Shown here one piece after another: positions 15,630 to 23,346 of a stretch of 37,446 nucleotides of DNA; within the stretch, counting starts at the first letter, position 1, and every line of letters starts with the position of its first letter. Source of the stretch: an uncultured Clostridia bacterium (lineage in GTDB: Bacteria; Bacillota_I; Bacilli_A; RF39; UBA660); the NCBI GenBank assembly GCA_947643225.1, contig CANRVH010000013.1, positions 1-37,446 on the forward strand, in the 5' to 3' direction. The position numbers were made by a program, and so were the translations under genes. The notes beneath the pieces were generated by a model that saw only the letters and a program-made list of their open reading frames with translations, made no database searches and had not been told where the DNA came from.

Positions 15630-16542
15630 TGATTTTTATCACCTCACTTATTATATGGCTGATCGCAAGGGAAGTATTCATGACTTCTTCTACTGTATTT
15701 TCTGCTCCTCCTATTTCAATTAAAATTGTATTTGGTGAAAAGTCTTGATTATAAATTCCATTTACTCCTGGGCCACCCTTTTTATAAATTCCTTTACTTA
15801 GTCCAGGATATAATTCGTTTATTTTATTATTAATTTGTTCTGTGAGAGTTAAATTAGCTTGATAGTTATTATGTTCTAAACCTATAAGAAATAATAATTT
15901 GGCATATTTTTTTTCATTAATCGTAATACTTGTTCTATCTTTTTTTAACGAATCCCGATGAATATCAACAAAATACTTTAAGGAAGGATAAGTATTTTTT
16001 ACATCCTCTAAATAAATTCTACTTGCTTTATAACTGCTAGCATAGTTCCAACTATTAATATTTAAGATATCTTTTATACTTCTTTCTTCAATAATTGTTT
16101 TATAGTTATTTTTTTCAAAGACTTCTCTCATAATATAATTGTTAATGGTAACAGTTGGATTAATGCTATAAGGCATATCACTATTAGAATATTCTTCTGT
16201 TTGGTGACTGTTATATAAATAAATTAGGGGTTCTTCTTTTTTTACCTCTAGCTTTTGTTTTGAACTTTTTTTGGTTTTTATTTCCTTGAAGGCATAATAA
16301 TTTAAATTGAGGAGATTGATTACAGAAAATCTTTTCTTTTCAGATTTTGTCTTCTTGATATAGGGATTAGAATCTTGTAATAGGTATTTTACCAATATCT
16401 TACTATTAATGTTGATATTTTTTGATAATAAATAGTTAAATGTTAAAGATAGAAATAAAATAAAGATAAAAATGAAAAAGAAAAACTTATAACTTATTTT
16501 TCTTTTTTTAGTATGGTTTTTTAACGATATTCTTTTTTTCAT
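15619..16542 (-). CDS. spoIIP: Stage II sporulation protein P
   Basis: SpoIIP is the membrane-anchored amidase/endopeptidase that, with SpoIID and SpoIIM, degrades septal peptidoglycan during engulfment. The 307-residue protein has an N-terminal membrane helix (about 20-40) and the catalytic domain with PLIYLYNSHQTEEYS, SLKYFVDIHRDSLKK and NTILIEIGGAENTVEEV, giving the zinc-binding His, Glu and His set. It lies 77 bases after gpr, the same order as in Bacillus, and overlaps the next gene. AGGGG precedes the ATG. Confidence 0.95.
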   Translation of the reverse strand: MKKRISLKNHTKKRKISYKFFFFIFIFILFLSLTFNYLLSKNININSKILVKYLLQDSNPYIKKTKSEKKRFSVINLLNLNYYAFKEIKTKKSSKQKLEVKKEEPLIYLYNSHQTEEYSNSDMPYSINPTVTINNYIMREVFEKNNYKTIIEERSIKDILNINSWNYASSYKASRIYLEDVKNTYPSLKYFVDIHRDSLKKDRTSITINEKKYAKLLFLIGLEHNNYQANLTLTEQINNKINELYPGLSKGIYKKGGPGVNGIYNQDFSPNTILIEIGGAENTVEEVMNTSLAISHIISEVIKINEG

Positions 16543-16585
16543 ATTACCCCTACTCTTTCTTATATTCTAAGAGTAAGATAACATT

Positions 16586-16635
16586 ATTTTATGTTTAGTT
16601 TTGTCGTTTTATTTTATGTTTAGTTTTGTCGTTTT
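16586..16635. repeat. 25-bp tandem duplication across the gpr stop codon
   Basis: Positions 16586-16610 and 16611-16635 are identical; a third partial copy follows. The repeat carries the last codons and stop of gpr (KIKRQN*), so a second, untranslated copy of the gene end lies in the gpr-spoIIP spacer. A slippage duplication is the simplest explanation. Confidence 0.9.
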
Positions 16636-17651
16636 ATTTTATGAAGTGAATTGTTTAGACTGTTACTTAGTAGTTTTGCTAGTTTATCAATTAAAAAATC
16701 AATTTCTTTTGGAGTTACCATAAGGTTATAGTCCAGTGGATTTAAAACTTCATCAATTAGTTTTTTTAGACTTTCATTATCTAAAGTGCCAATTATACCT
16801 AGTATTTTTTCTTTCTCCTGTTTTGTTAACTCTTTTTGATAATTTTCATATTCTTTGGTAATGGCTATTTTATTTTTGTAATTTCCAATATTATCCTTAT
16901 CATAACTTAGTTTTTTTAATAAATAATTTAACGTATCAATTACAATAGTAGAAGAGTCAATAATAGTTGGTATTCCTATTGACAAAACGGGAATATTTAA
17001 GGTTTCTTCATTAAGAGCTACTCTTGTATTATTTACTCCACTTCCAGGAGCTATTCCTGTATTGGTTATTTGAATTGTTTTATTTATTCTAGAAGTACTG
17101 GATGTTTTTAAAGCATCAATTGTAATTAAAAAATCCGGTTTTACCTTTTCAACTACTCCTAAAATAATATCTTTGGTTTCGATTCCTGTTGTACCAGTAA
17201 CTCCAGGTATTAAAATTGATATATCTCTATATCCCTCTTCTAATGGACCGATATTCAAAATATGATGTGTTACAATTATTCCTTCTACTGTTTTGGGACC
17301 TAAGGCATCAGGAGTTGATTTTACATTTCCTAATCCTATTAGTAAACAAGATGAATCTTGTTTTATTTTTATTTCTTCTAAAAATTTTATTAGTGTATCT
17401 GTTACGATTTTTTCTACTTCTTTAAAATTATGATGATCTGTTATATCTTTAAAAGAAATACTTTTGTATAAGCCTGGTAATTTATTACATAAGGTTGCAG
17501 TTTCTTTATTTAATTTAATTTCTTCTAAAATGATGTCTTTTGTTATTTCTGATTTTCTATAATCAATTTTTTGTAGATTTTCTTCGGATATAAAGTTATC
17601 AATAATCAAATCTGTTCTTAAATCAAATTTACTTAAATCAATTTCTCTCAT
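16620..17651 (-). CDS. gpr: Germination protease GPR
   Basis: GPR cleaves small acid-soluble spore proteins at germination and is made in the forespore as an inactive zymogen. The start is set at 17651 (MREIDLSKFDLRTDLII, behind AGGTGAT), which matches the family propeptide and the RTDL motif next to the processing site; a longer frame begins at 17699. Conserved segments include LLIGLGNVKSTPDALGPKT with an acidic active-site residue, PGVTGTTGIETKDII, ITIDALKTSSTSRINKTIQI and GIAPGSGVNNTR. The length of 343 residues is normal. It lies head-to-head with rpsT, the Bacillus arrangement of rpsT, gpr and spoIIP. Confidence 0.95.
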   Translation of the reverse strand: MREIDLSKFDLRTDLIIDNFISEENLQKIDYRKSEITKDIILEEIKLNKETATLCNKLPGLYKSISFKDITDHHNFKEVEKIVTDTLIKFLEEIKIKQDSSCLLIGLGNVKSTPDALGPKTVEGIIVTHHILNIGPLEEGYRDISILIPGVTGTTGIETKDIILGVVEKVKPDFLITIDALKTSSTSRINKTIQITNTGIAPGSGVNNTRVALNEETLNIPVLSIGIPTIIDSSTIVIDTLNYLLKKLSYDKDNIGNYKNKIAITKEYENYQKELTKQEKEKILGIIGTLDNESLKKLIDEVLNPLDYNLMVTPKEIDFLIDKLAKLLSNSLNNSLHKIKRQN

Positions 17652-17666
17652 CTTATCACCTGTTAT

Positions 17667-17696
17667 TATGATGAACAAATTTACACTTTTTATTTG
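17667..17696 (-). promoter_or_regulatory. Sigma-G-type promoter of gpr
   Basis: On the minus strand CATCATA (17673-17667) fits the forespore -10 pattern CATNNTA. It is 17 bases from CAAATA (17696-17691), a partial -35 match. The -35 shares bases with the divergent rpsT -35. Confidence 0.45.
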
Positions 17697-17722
17697 CATT
17701 TTAAGGAATTATTTGATAAAAT
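17694..17722 (+). promoter_or_regulatory. Sigma-A promoter of rpsT
   Basis: TTGCAT (17694-17699) and TAAAAT (17717-17722) are separated by 17 bases, about 30 bases before the start codon. Confidence 0.65.
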
Positions 17723-17751
17723 TAATATGTTTATAAAAGTGAGGTGAAAAA

Positions 17752-18015
17752 ATGCCAAATATTGATAGTGCTAAAAAACGTGTTCGTAGTAATGCTAGAA
17801 AAGAGGTTATCAATACTTATGTTACATCTAGTATGAAAACAGCAATTAAAAATTTTGAGAAATGTGTGAAGGCTGGTAATACTGAAGAAGTAGGAAATAA
17901 GCTTAATATTGCTATTCAAAGAATAGATAAGGCAATGAGTTCTGGATTAGTACACAAAAATAAAGCAGCTCGTTTAAAGAGCAGATTAACCAAAATGAAA
18001 AATAGAATGGAATAA
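17752..18015 (+). CDS. rpsT: 30S ribosomal protein S20
   Basis: S20 binds 16S rRNA early in 30S assembly. The 87-residue basic helical protein begins MPNIDSAKKRVRSNARK and continues with MKTAIKNFEKCVKAG, then ends with GLVHKNKAARLKSRLTKM, all typical of the family. It is behind GAGGTG and reads away from gpr. Confidence 0.97.
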   Translation: MPNIDSAKKRVRSNARKEVINTYVTSSMKTAIKNFEKCVKAGNTEEVGNKLNIAIQRIDKAMSSGLVHKNKAARLKSRLTKMKNRME

Positions 18016-18038
18016 TTTTTTATGGTTATTCTTTTTTT
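18010..18038 (+). terminator. Weak terminator after rpsT
   Basis: GAATAA (18010-18015) pairs with TTATTC (18026-18031) and is followed by seven T. The stem is only six AT-rich pairs, so its strength is doubtful. Confidence 0.45.
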
Positions 18039-18310
18039 ATTATTTTTTATTCTTTTTGATCTTTTTATATTTTCCTTTGATGTTATCAATTCTCTTGTTC
18101 TAGGATATGATGCTAAGTCCTTACTCCGATGAATAATATTATCTTTTTCGATTATAATCAATCCAAATTTTACCCTCATAGTGAACCTCTTATAATAAGT
18201 ATAGGGTTCTTCTTCAGAAATAGTAATATTTACACTTTTATTTATATTTTTTATACTTTTCGTAGTTAAAATATTTGATTTATAGTATACTAAATTATAG
18301 GTGATTGGAT

Positions 18311-19225
18311 ATGAAAAAGTTTTTAGTGACAGGACTATTATGTATTATTCTTGGTATTGCTTATATGTATAAAGATGATGTAGTTAGGGTTTACCAGAAA
18401 CATTTTGTTAAAACAGATACTATAGTTAAATTAACTAGTAAAAATGATTATTATCGTGATTATAGTTTTAACTTTGTTCAAAATACTGATGATTTTAGTC
18501 CAAATAATAAGCAGGATTTATATAATATCTATTATACCGCTATTAATGCTGGTAAAGAAAAATTTACTTTTTATTGTCCTGAAAGCTATAAGGAATGTAT
18601 CCAAGATATTAAATATTTAGCTAATGATCAGGTTACCTTATCTAATATTAATAATTTTGTTCATCCATTTAATAGCTTTAAGCATATTGAAACTACTTAT
18701 GATACCACTGGTAAGGTTACTATTAGGGCCTATCATACCTATAGTAAGGATGATATCAATATATTAAAAAGTAAAACTCAGGATATTAAAAATAATATTG
18801 GTTATCAAGATACAGATATTAGAAGTTTGATAAAAAAATATCATGATTATATTATAGATCATGCAGTATATGATTCTGATAGAAGTGATAATAATATTAT
18901 TAAGTATAAATCTGATACTGCTTATGGTACTTTACTTCAGGGTTATTCTTTATGCGGTGGTTATGCAGATAGTATGGCGATATTTTTAAATGATCTAGGC
19001 ATTGAGAATTATAAAGTTTCTTCTGAACATCATGTTTGGAATGCTGTTAAACTTGATCAAAAGTGGTATCATTTAGATTTGACTTGGGATGATCCTGTTA
19101 CCCAGGATGGTACTAATTTAATTGAAGAAGATTTTTTCTTGATTGATACTTCTAAGTTAAAAGAAATTGAGACTAGAGAACATACTTTTGATGAGGTTGT
19201 TTATAGTGAATTAAAACAAAATTAG
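18311..19225 (+). CDS. Membrane-anchored transglutaminase-fold protein
   Basis: A basic start and one hydrophobic helix (about 4-20) anchor an extracytoplasmic protein of 304 residues. The C-terminal half is a transglutaminase-like (papain-fold) domain: GYSLCGGYADSMAIFLNDLG with nucleophile Cys215, EHHVWNAVKL with His241, and WYHLDLTWDD with Asp256. Bacterial members of this fold act as peptidases or crosslinking enzymes on surface proteins; which applies here is unknown. The start is ATG 18311, six bases after AGGTGA; a TTG at 18305 is too close to that site. It is a single plus-strand gene ended by a strong hairpin, opposite miaA. Confidence 0.85.
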   Translation: MKKFLVTGLLCIILGIAYMYKDDVVRVYQKHFVKTDTIVKLTSKNDYYRDYSFNFVQNTDDFSPNNKQDLYNIYYTAINAGKEKFTFYCPESYKECIQDIKYLANDQVTLSNINNFVHPFNSFKHIETTYDTTGKVTIRAYHTYSKDDINILKSKTQDIKNNIGYQDTDIRSLIKKYHDYIIDHAVYDSDRSDNNIIKYKSDTAYGTLLQGYSLCGGYADSMAIFLNDLGIENYKVSSEHHVWNAVKLDQKWYHLDLTWDDPVTQDGTNLIEEDFFLIDTSKLKEIETREHTFDEVVYSELKQN

Positions 19226-19247
19226 AGACTTAAAATCTCTAATTTTT
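19221..19247. terminator. Bidirectional terminator between the transglutaminase gene and miaA
   Basis: ATTAGAGA (19221-19228) pairs perfectly with 19236-19243 around seven bases and runs into TTTTTATAA on the plus strand. On the minus strand it runs into TTTTGTTTTAATT. It overlaps the stop of the plus-strand gene and closes the convergent mutL-miaA transcript. Confidence 0.8.
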
Positions 19248-19260
19248 ATAATGAAATGAG

Positions 19261-20136
19261 TTATTGCTCCTTTAAATAAGCATATATTTCTTCTACTGTA
19301 TTATTAAAGTTATTATAGTCCGTTTGAAACCATTTTATGTTAAGTTGATGCTTAAAGAAAGTATACTGTCTTTTGGCATAGTGACGGCAATTTGTTTTAA
19401 TTTTTTCTTTAACCGTTTCTAAACTATCCTGATTTTTGAAAAAGGAAATGAATTCTTTATACCCTATTGCAGTTTGAAAGGCACGAGACGTTTGAGCATA
19501 GCCCTTTAAACTTTTGGCTTCTTCTAATAATCCATCATTAAACATTATATCTACTCTATCATTTATTTTTTTATATAATTTTTCTCTTTCGGTAGTTAAG
19601 CCAATAAAAGATACATCATATAATAACTTATGTTTGTTGTTCGTTATTTTTTCGTTATTTTCATATTTATTCAAAAGTCTTACTAATCTTTTTCTATTAT
19701 TTTGATGAATGTCAATTTCTTTAGAATAATTTTTTAGTTTATTTAATATTTCTTCATTTGTTAAATCTTCATATTTATTCATTGTTGTTCCTTCTGAAAA
19801 TTGATAATCATATAGAGCTGCTTTAATATATAATCCTGATCCTCCTACTATAATGACTTTTTTTTCTTTTTTTGTGATTTCTTCTATTTTCTTTCGGCAA
19901 TCTTTTTGATAATCATATATACTATATGAATCATTTAAATCTATAATATCAAATAAATGATGAGGAATTCCTTCTTTTTCTTCTTCCGTTATTTTTGCTG
20001 TTCCAATATTTAATTTTTTATATACTTGCATGGCATCGGCATTAATAATTTCAGCATTTATTTTTTGTGCTAGAGATACACTTAACTTTGTCTTTCCAAC
20101 CGCTGTAGGGCCAGTTATTACAATAATTTTTTTCAT
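19261..20136 (-). CDS. miaA: tRNA dimethylallyltransferase
   Basis: MiaA adds a dimethylallyl group to N6 of A37 in tRNAs that read UNN codons. The 291-residue protein has the P-loop IVITGPTAVGKTKLSVSLA, then NADAMQVYKKLNIGTAK, IPHHLFDIIDLNDSYS and VGGSGLYIKAALYDY, and near the end AIGYKEFISFF and TNCRHYAKRQYTFFK. The ATG overlaps the mutL stop (TAATG), so mutL and miaA are coupled. This mutL-miaA pairing is common in bacteria. Confidence 0.96.
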   Translation of the reverse strand: MKKIIVITGPTAVGKTKLSVSLAQKINAEIINADAMQVYKKLNIGTAKITEEEKEGIPHHLFDIIDLNDSYSIYDYQKDCRKKIEEITKKEKKVIIVGGSGLYIKAALYDYQFSEGTTMNKYEDLTNEEILNKLKNYSKEIDIHQNNRKRLVRLLNKYENNEKITNNKHKLLYDVSFIGLTTEREKLYKKINDRVDIMFNDGLLEEAKSLKGYAQTSRAFQTAIGYKEFISFFKNQDSLETVKEKIKTNCRHYAKRQYTFFKHQLNIKWFQTDYNNFNNTVEEIYAYLKEQ

Positions 20137-21923
20137 TAATCCATCACCCTTTTAAACATTTTTTCTAATTCATACTTTGTATAGGTAATAATTGTAGGTC
20201 TCCCATGAGGACAGTTGAAGGGATTATCACATTTGCTAAGTGTATCTAAAAGAAATTCAGCTTCTTCTAAATTAATATAATCGTTTCCTTTAATTGACAT
20301 ACGACATGCCATAGTTGCTGCTGTATGATCAATGAATTTTGCTCTATCAAATGTCTCGTTAGATGCTACAAGCTGAAATATTTTTAAAATATCATCTTTT
20401 TCTCTTCCTTCTTTAATAAATGTTGGATGTGTTCTAATAATAAATGTGTTCATTCCAAACTCTTCTATTTCAAATCCTATACTTTCTAGTAGACTTATAT
20501 TATGTTTTATAATTAGAAATTCATTTGTTGGAAATTCTAGTGAAATGGGAATGAAGAGATTCATCCTTTCAACTTTAGGATTTAATAAACTGTGAAGACA
20601 TTTCTCATAATTAATCCTTTCAGCTGCAGCATGTTGATCAATAATATACATTCCCTCTTCGTTTTCTGCTATGATATATGTTTCGTAAACTATTCCTTTT
20701 GGAATCATCTTTTTAATTTTGTAAGGAGTGTTTTCTATTGTTTCTTCTATAGAAGTTTGTTCTATTATTTTGCCTTCATTGTAAGTTACTTGTTCTTCTT
20801 TAATATCAAAGGTATTGTCTTCCTCTAATATAATTGTGTTAACTTCTTTTTGATTATCCTCTTTGACTAATTCTTTTTCTTGATTTTTTTCTACTTCATT
20901 AATAGAAAAAGATGACCTCACTGTGGCAGATGGAATTAGGATTAATTTTTTTAAATTTTGTTGGATGGTTTCTTTTATTAAATCCTTTAACATGTCTATT
21001 TTGGAAAATTTTACATCCATTTTTGTTGGATGAATATTAACATCTACTAAAATTGGATCTACATTAATATTTAATATTAAAATAGGAAATTTATCTTTTG
21101 GAATATAAGTGTGGTATGCATCTGTAATCATCTTAATTAGTTCATTATTTTTGATGAGACGTCCATTTATTAATGTTGTAATTGAATTTCTATTTGATCT
21201 GGATACTTCTGGATACGACATATAGCCACTTATCGAGTAATCCTCATTTTCTCCTCTAATCTCTATCATTTTTTTAGATACATCTTTCCCATATATTTCA
21301 TAGATGACCTTTAAAAGATTAGAGGATCCATCTGTTTTTAATAGAGTTTTTCCATTATTTATTAATGTAAATTTTATATGTGGATAGGAAAGGGCCATTT
21401 TATTGACATAGTCTACTATATTAGCAAGTTCTGTATATAAATTTTTAATGTATTTTAAACGAACAGGGGTATTATAGAATATATCTGTCACCGTTATATC
21501 CGTTCCTTTTTGTAAATCTGATGGTGTATTTTCAATTATTTTCCCACCTTCTATTTTTATGATTGTACCTTCTTTTTGATTGGAAGTCTTTAATAATACT
21601 TTAGAAATAGAAGCGATTGAAGGTAGAGCTTCTCCACGAAATCCTAATGATGAAATGTTAAATAGGTCATGTAGACTAGATAGTTTGCTTGTTGCATGTC
21701 TAGAAAATGCAAGTGATGAATCATTTCTATCCATTCCTACACCATTATCACTCACTTTAATCATTTTTGTTCCAGAATCAAGTAGTTCTATTTTTATTTC
21801 ATTACTTTCAGCATCAATCGAATTTTCTACTAATTCTTTGACTATATTCATCATTTTTTCTACTACTTCCCCTGCTGCTATTTTATTAGCAAGGATTTCG
21901 TCCATTACTTTTATTTTACTCAT
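20136..21923 (-). CDS. mutL: DNA mismatch repair protein MutL
   Basis: MutL links mismatch recognition by MutS to strand removal. The 595-residue protein has the GHKL ATPase domain with IAAGEVVEKMMNIVKELVEN, SIDAE, DNGVGM and LGFRGEALPSIAS, then the transducer domain (NGRLIKNNELIKMI). The C-terminal dimerization domain contains DQHAAAERINYE, the metal-binding endonuclease motif of MutL proteins that nick DNA themselves, with CRMSIKG and CPHGRPT as supporting motifs. mutS is not in the window. A TATAAT lies 30 bases before the start and AGGAG at nine bases. Confidence 0.96.
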   Translation of the reverse strand: MSKIKVMDEILANKIAAGEVVEKMMNIVKELVENSIDAESNEIKIELLDSGTKMIKVSDNGVGMDRNDSSLAFSRHATSKLSSLHDLFNISSLGFRGEALPSIASISKVLLKTSNQKEGTIIKIEGGKIIENTPSDLQKGTDITVTDIFYNTPVRLKYIKNLYTELANIVDYVNKMALSYPHIKFTLINNGKTLLKTDGSSNLLKVIYEIYGKDVSKKMIEIRGENEDYSISGYMSYPEVSRSNRNSITTLINGRLIKNNELIKMITDAYHTYIPKDKFPILILNINVDPILVDVNIHPTKMDVKFSKIDMLKDLIKETIQQNLKKLILIPSATVRSSFSINEVEKNQEKELVKEDNQKEVNTIILEEDNTFDIKEEQVTYNEGKIIEQTSIEETIENTPYKIKKMIPKGIVYETYIIAENEEGMYIIDQHAAAERINYEKCLHSLLNPKVERMNLFIPISLEFPTNEFLIIKHNISLLESIGFEIEEFGMNTFIIRTHPTFIKEGREKDDILKIFQLVASNETFDRAKFIDHTAATMACRMSIKGNDYINLEEAEFLLDTLSKCDNPFNCPHGRPTIITYTKYELEKMFKRVMD

Positions 21924-22026
21924 GATTACAACTCCTGTTTTTATTATAACATAGTTCAGAAAAATATAATGGTAAAAATAAAAGGACTGTCTCCTATGAA
22001 TTATAGGCTACAATCCACTAATTAAT

Positions 22027-22064
22027 AAACTGTCTAACTTTTGGGATTCAGGTCACTTTCAGTC
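22027..22064 (-). repeat. Possible insertion-sequence end remnant
   Basis: On the minus strand this reads GACTGAAAGTGACCTGAATC then CCAAAAGTTAGACAGTTT. The CCCAAAAGTTAGACA core resembles left ends of IS3-family (IS150 group) elements. No transposase lies next to it, so it would be a solo end or a short non-autonomous remnant in the mutL-pilin spacer. A short hairpin (CCTAT / ATAGG, 21992-22006) lies nearby. Confidence 0.35.
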
Positions 22065-22077
22065 TTTTTAATAATTT

Positions 22078-23298
22078 TTAATCTATGTAATTGTTTTGTT
22101 TTTTAATTTTCTTTTTAATTAAGAAGAAAATTAATACTAATATTATGATTACTATAATCTCAAATAGTAAAGCAAAATTCACTTTTTTCTTTTTCTTTTC
22201 CTCTTTTGAGTCATTCTTATCCTCTTTTATTATAGAATCTTTTTCTGTTGAATGATTTGGATCTTTTTTATCAGTATTATTTGAATTGTTTTCAGAATCG
22301 AAAGGGTGATTAGGATTTGATTCTTCCTCATTTAAATCTTTGTCTGACTTTGGTGGATTATTAGGATCAACGTTTGAGTCTGGAGATGGATCAGGTGTAG
22401 GCTCAGGTTTTTCAACAGAAGTTTTTTCAATCCAATCTACCTTAGCGAGTGTTTTTCCAATATTCCCAGCCTGGTCTTGATAAATAAATTCAAAAGTACC
22501 ATTTTCTTGGAAAATATAATTATTTTTTCCATCGTTATTAATGATAGTAATAGGTTCTGTTTCTTTTGTTAATATTGCAATAACAGGTTCGCTTGTCTTT
22601 TCATTATGGCTATATTCAATAATAGCGGTTGGAATAATTTTGTCAATCCAATTTACCGTTGCTGTAATACTACCCTCGCAGTTGTTTTCCTCATCTATAT
22701 ATTTAAATTTAAAACCTCCATTTTCTTTAAATGTGTAACTATCGCTTCCTCCATTATTCTTTATCTTTATTTTTTCATTAGGCGTATTTAATTTGGCAAC
22801 TACATTTTGATTTGTAAGTGATGGATGGTCGTATGTTATATTTACATTTATCACTGGACAAGAAGGTTTTATCTCTTCACTAGGAGGAGTGACAGGACAT
22901 TTAGAAGAACTATAATTAGGACATTTCAAACATACATCATAAGAATAAGTGATATTGTAATCTGTAGCATTTTCTCTTTTTCCTGATATAATAACATAAC
23001 TATCTTCGTTACAGCTTTCCTTTTTGTTAGTTGGATCGGTTAAATTTTCTAAAAAACCTTCATCAATTAAAGTTTGGGCATCCAATTTTAAATTTTCTTC
23101 TTCTGCTAATTCGTTATGTCTAATTAAATAATTATTTGAAGCTTTTTTTAAATTATCTTCAAAATTTTTGTATGTCTTTTTTTTAGAATTTGTTGTTAAT
23201 TTTGTGACTGCTGAAATTGTTATTCCACTTAGTATACTAAGTATAGCAATCACTGCGATTACTTCTACTAATGTAAACCCTTTATTATTTTTTTTCAT
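22078..23298 (-). CDS. Pilin-like surface protein with Ig-type repeats and C-terminal anchor
   Basis: The N-terminus is a class III prepilin signal: KKNNKGFTLVEVIAVIAILS, with cleavage expected after Gly7 and Glu at mature position 5. A pilin-like helical segment with four to six cysteines follows to about residue 150. Next come two repeats of about 75 residues, each ending in a strand such as SITATVNWIDK or LAKVDWIEK, which look like bacterial Ig-like modules. A Pro/Asp/Asn-rich spacer (about 300-370) leads to a C-terminal transmembrane helix (about 377-396) with a Lys-rich tail. Having both a prepilin signal and a stop-transfer helix is unusual. No pilus assembly genes adjoin it; it follows uvrC by 48 bases and has a TATAAT of its own. 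Confidence 0.8.
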   Translation of the reverse strand: MKKNNKGFTLVEVIAVIAILSILSGITISAVTKLTTNSKKKTYKNFEDNLKKASNNYLIRHNELAEEENLKLDAQTLIDEGFLENLTDPTNKKESCNEDSYVIISGKRENATDYNITYSYDVCLKCPNYSSSKCPVTPPSEEIKPSCPVINVNITYDHPSLTNQNVVAKLNTPNEKIKIKNNGGSDSYTFKENGGFKFKYIDEENNCEGSITATVNWIDKIIPTAIIEYSHNEKTSEPVIAILTKETEPITIINNDGKNNYIFQENGTFEFIYQDQAGNIGKTLAKVDWIEKTSVEKPEPTPDPSPDSNVDPNNPPKSDKDLNEEESNPNHPFDSENNSNNTDKKDPNHSTEKDSIIKEDKNDSKEEKKKKKVNFALLFEIIVIIILVLIFFLIKKKIKKQNNYID

Positions 23299-23346
23299 CA
23301 GATCACCTATTCTTATCTTTATTATATCTATTTATCTCTCAAATTA

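Noticed and set aside
17916-18179. Minus-strand 87-codon frame (start MRVKFGLIIIEKDNIIHR) overlapping the end of rpsT, with an AGAGG site before its ATG
   Set aside because: Its last 100 bases are antisense to rpsT and the rpsT terminator lies inside it. The first 55 residues look somewhat protein-like and the frame is open upstream of the ATG, so a decayed gene is possible, but support is too weak to list it as a gene.
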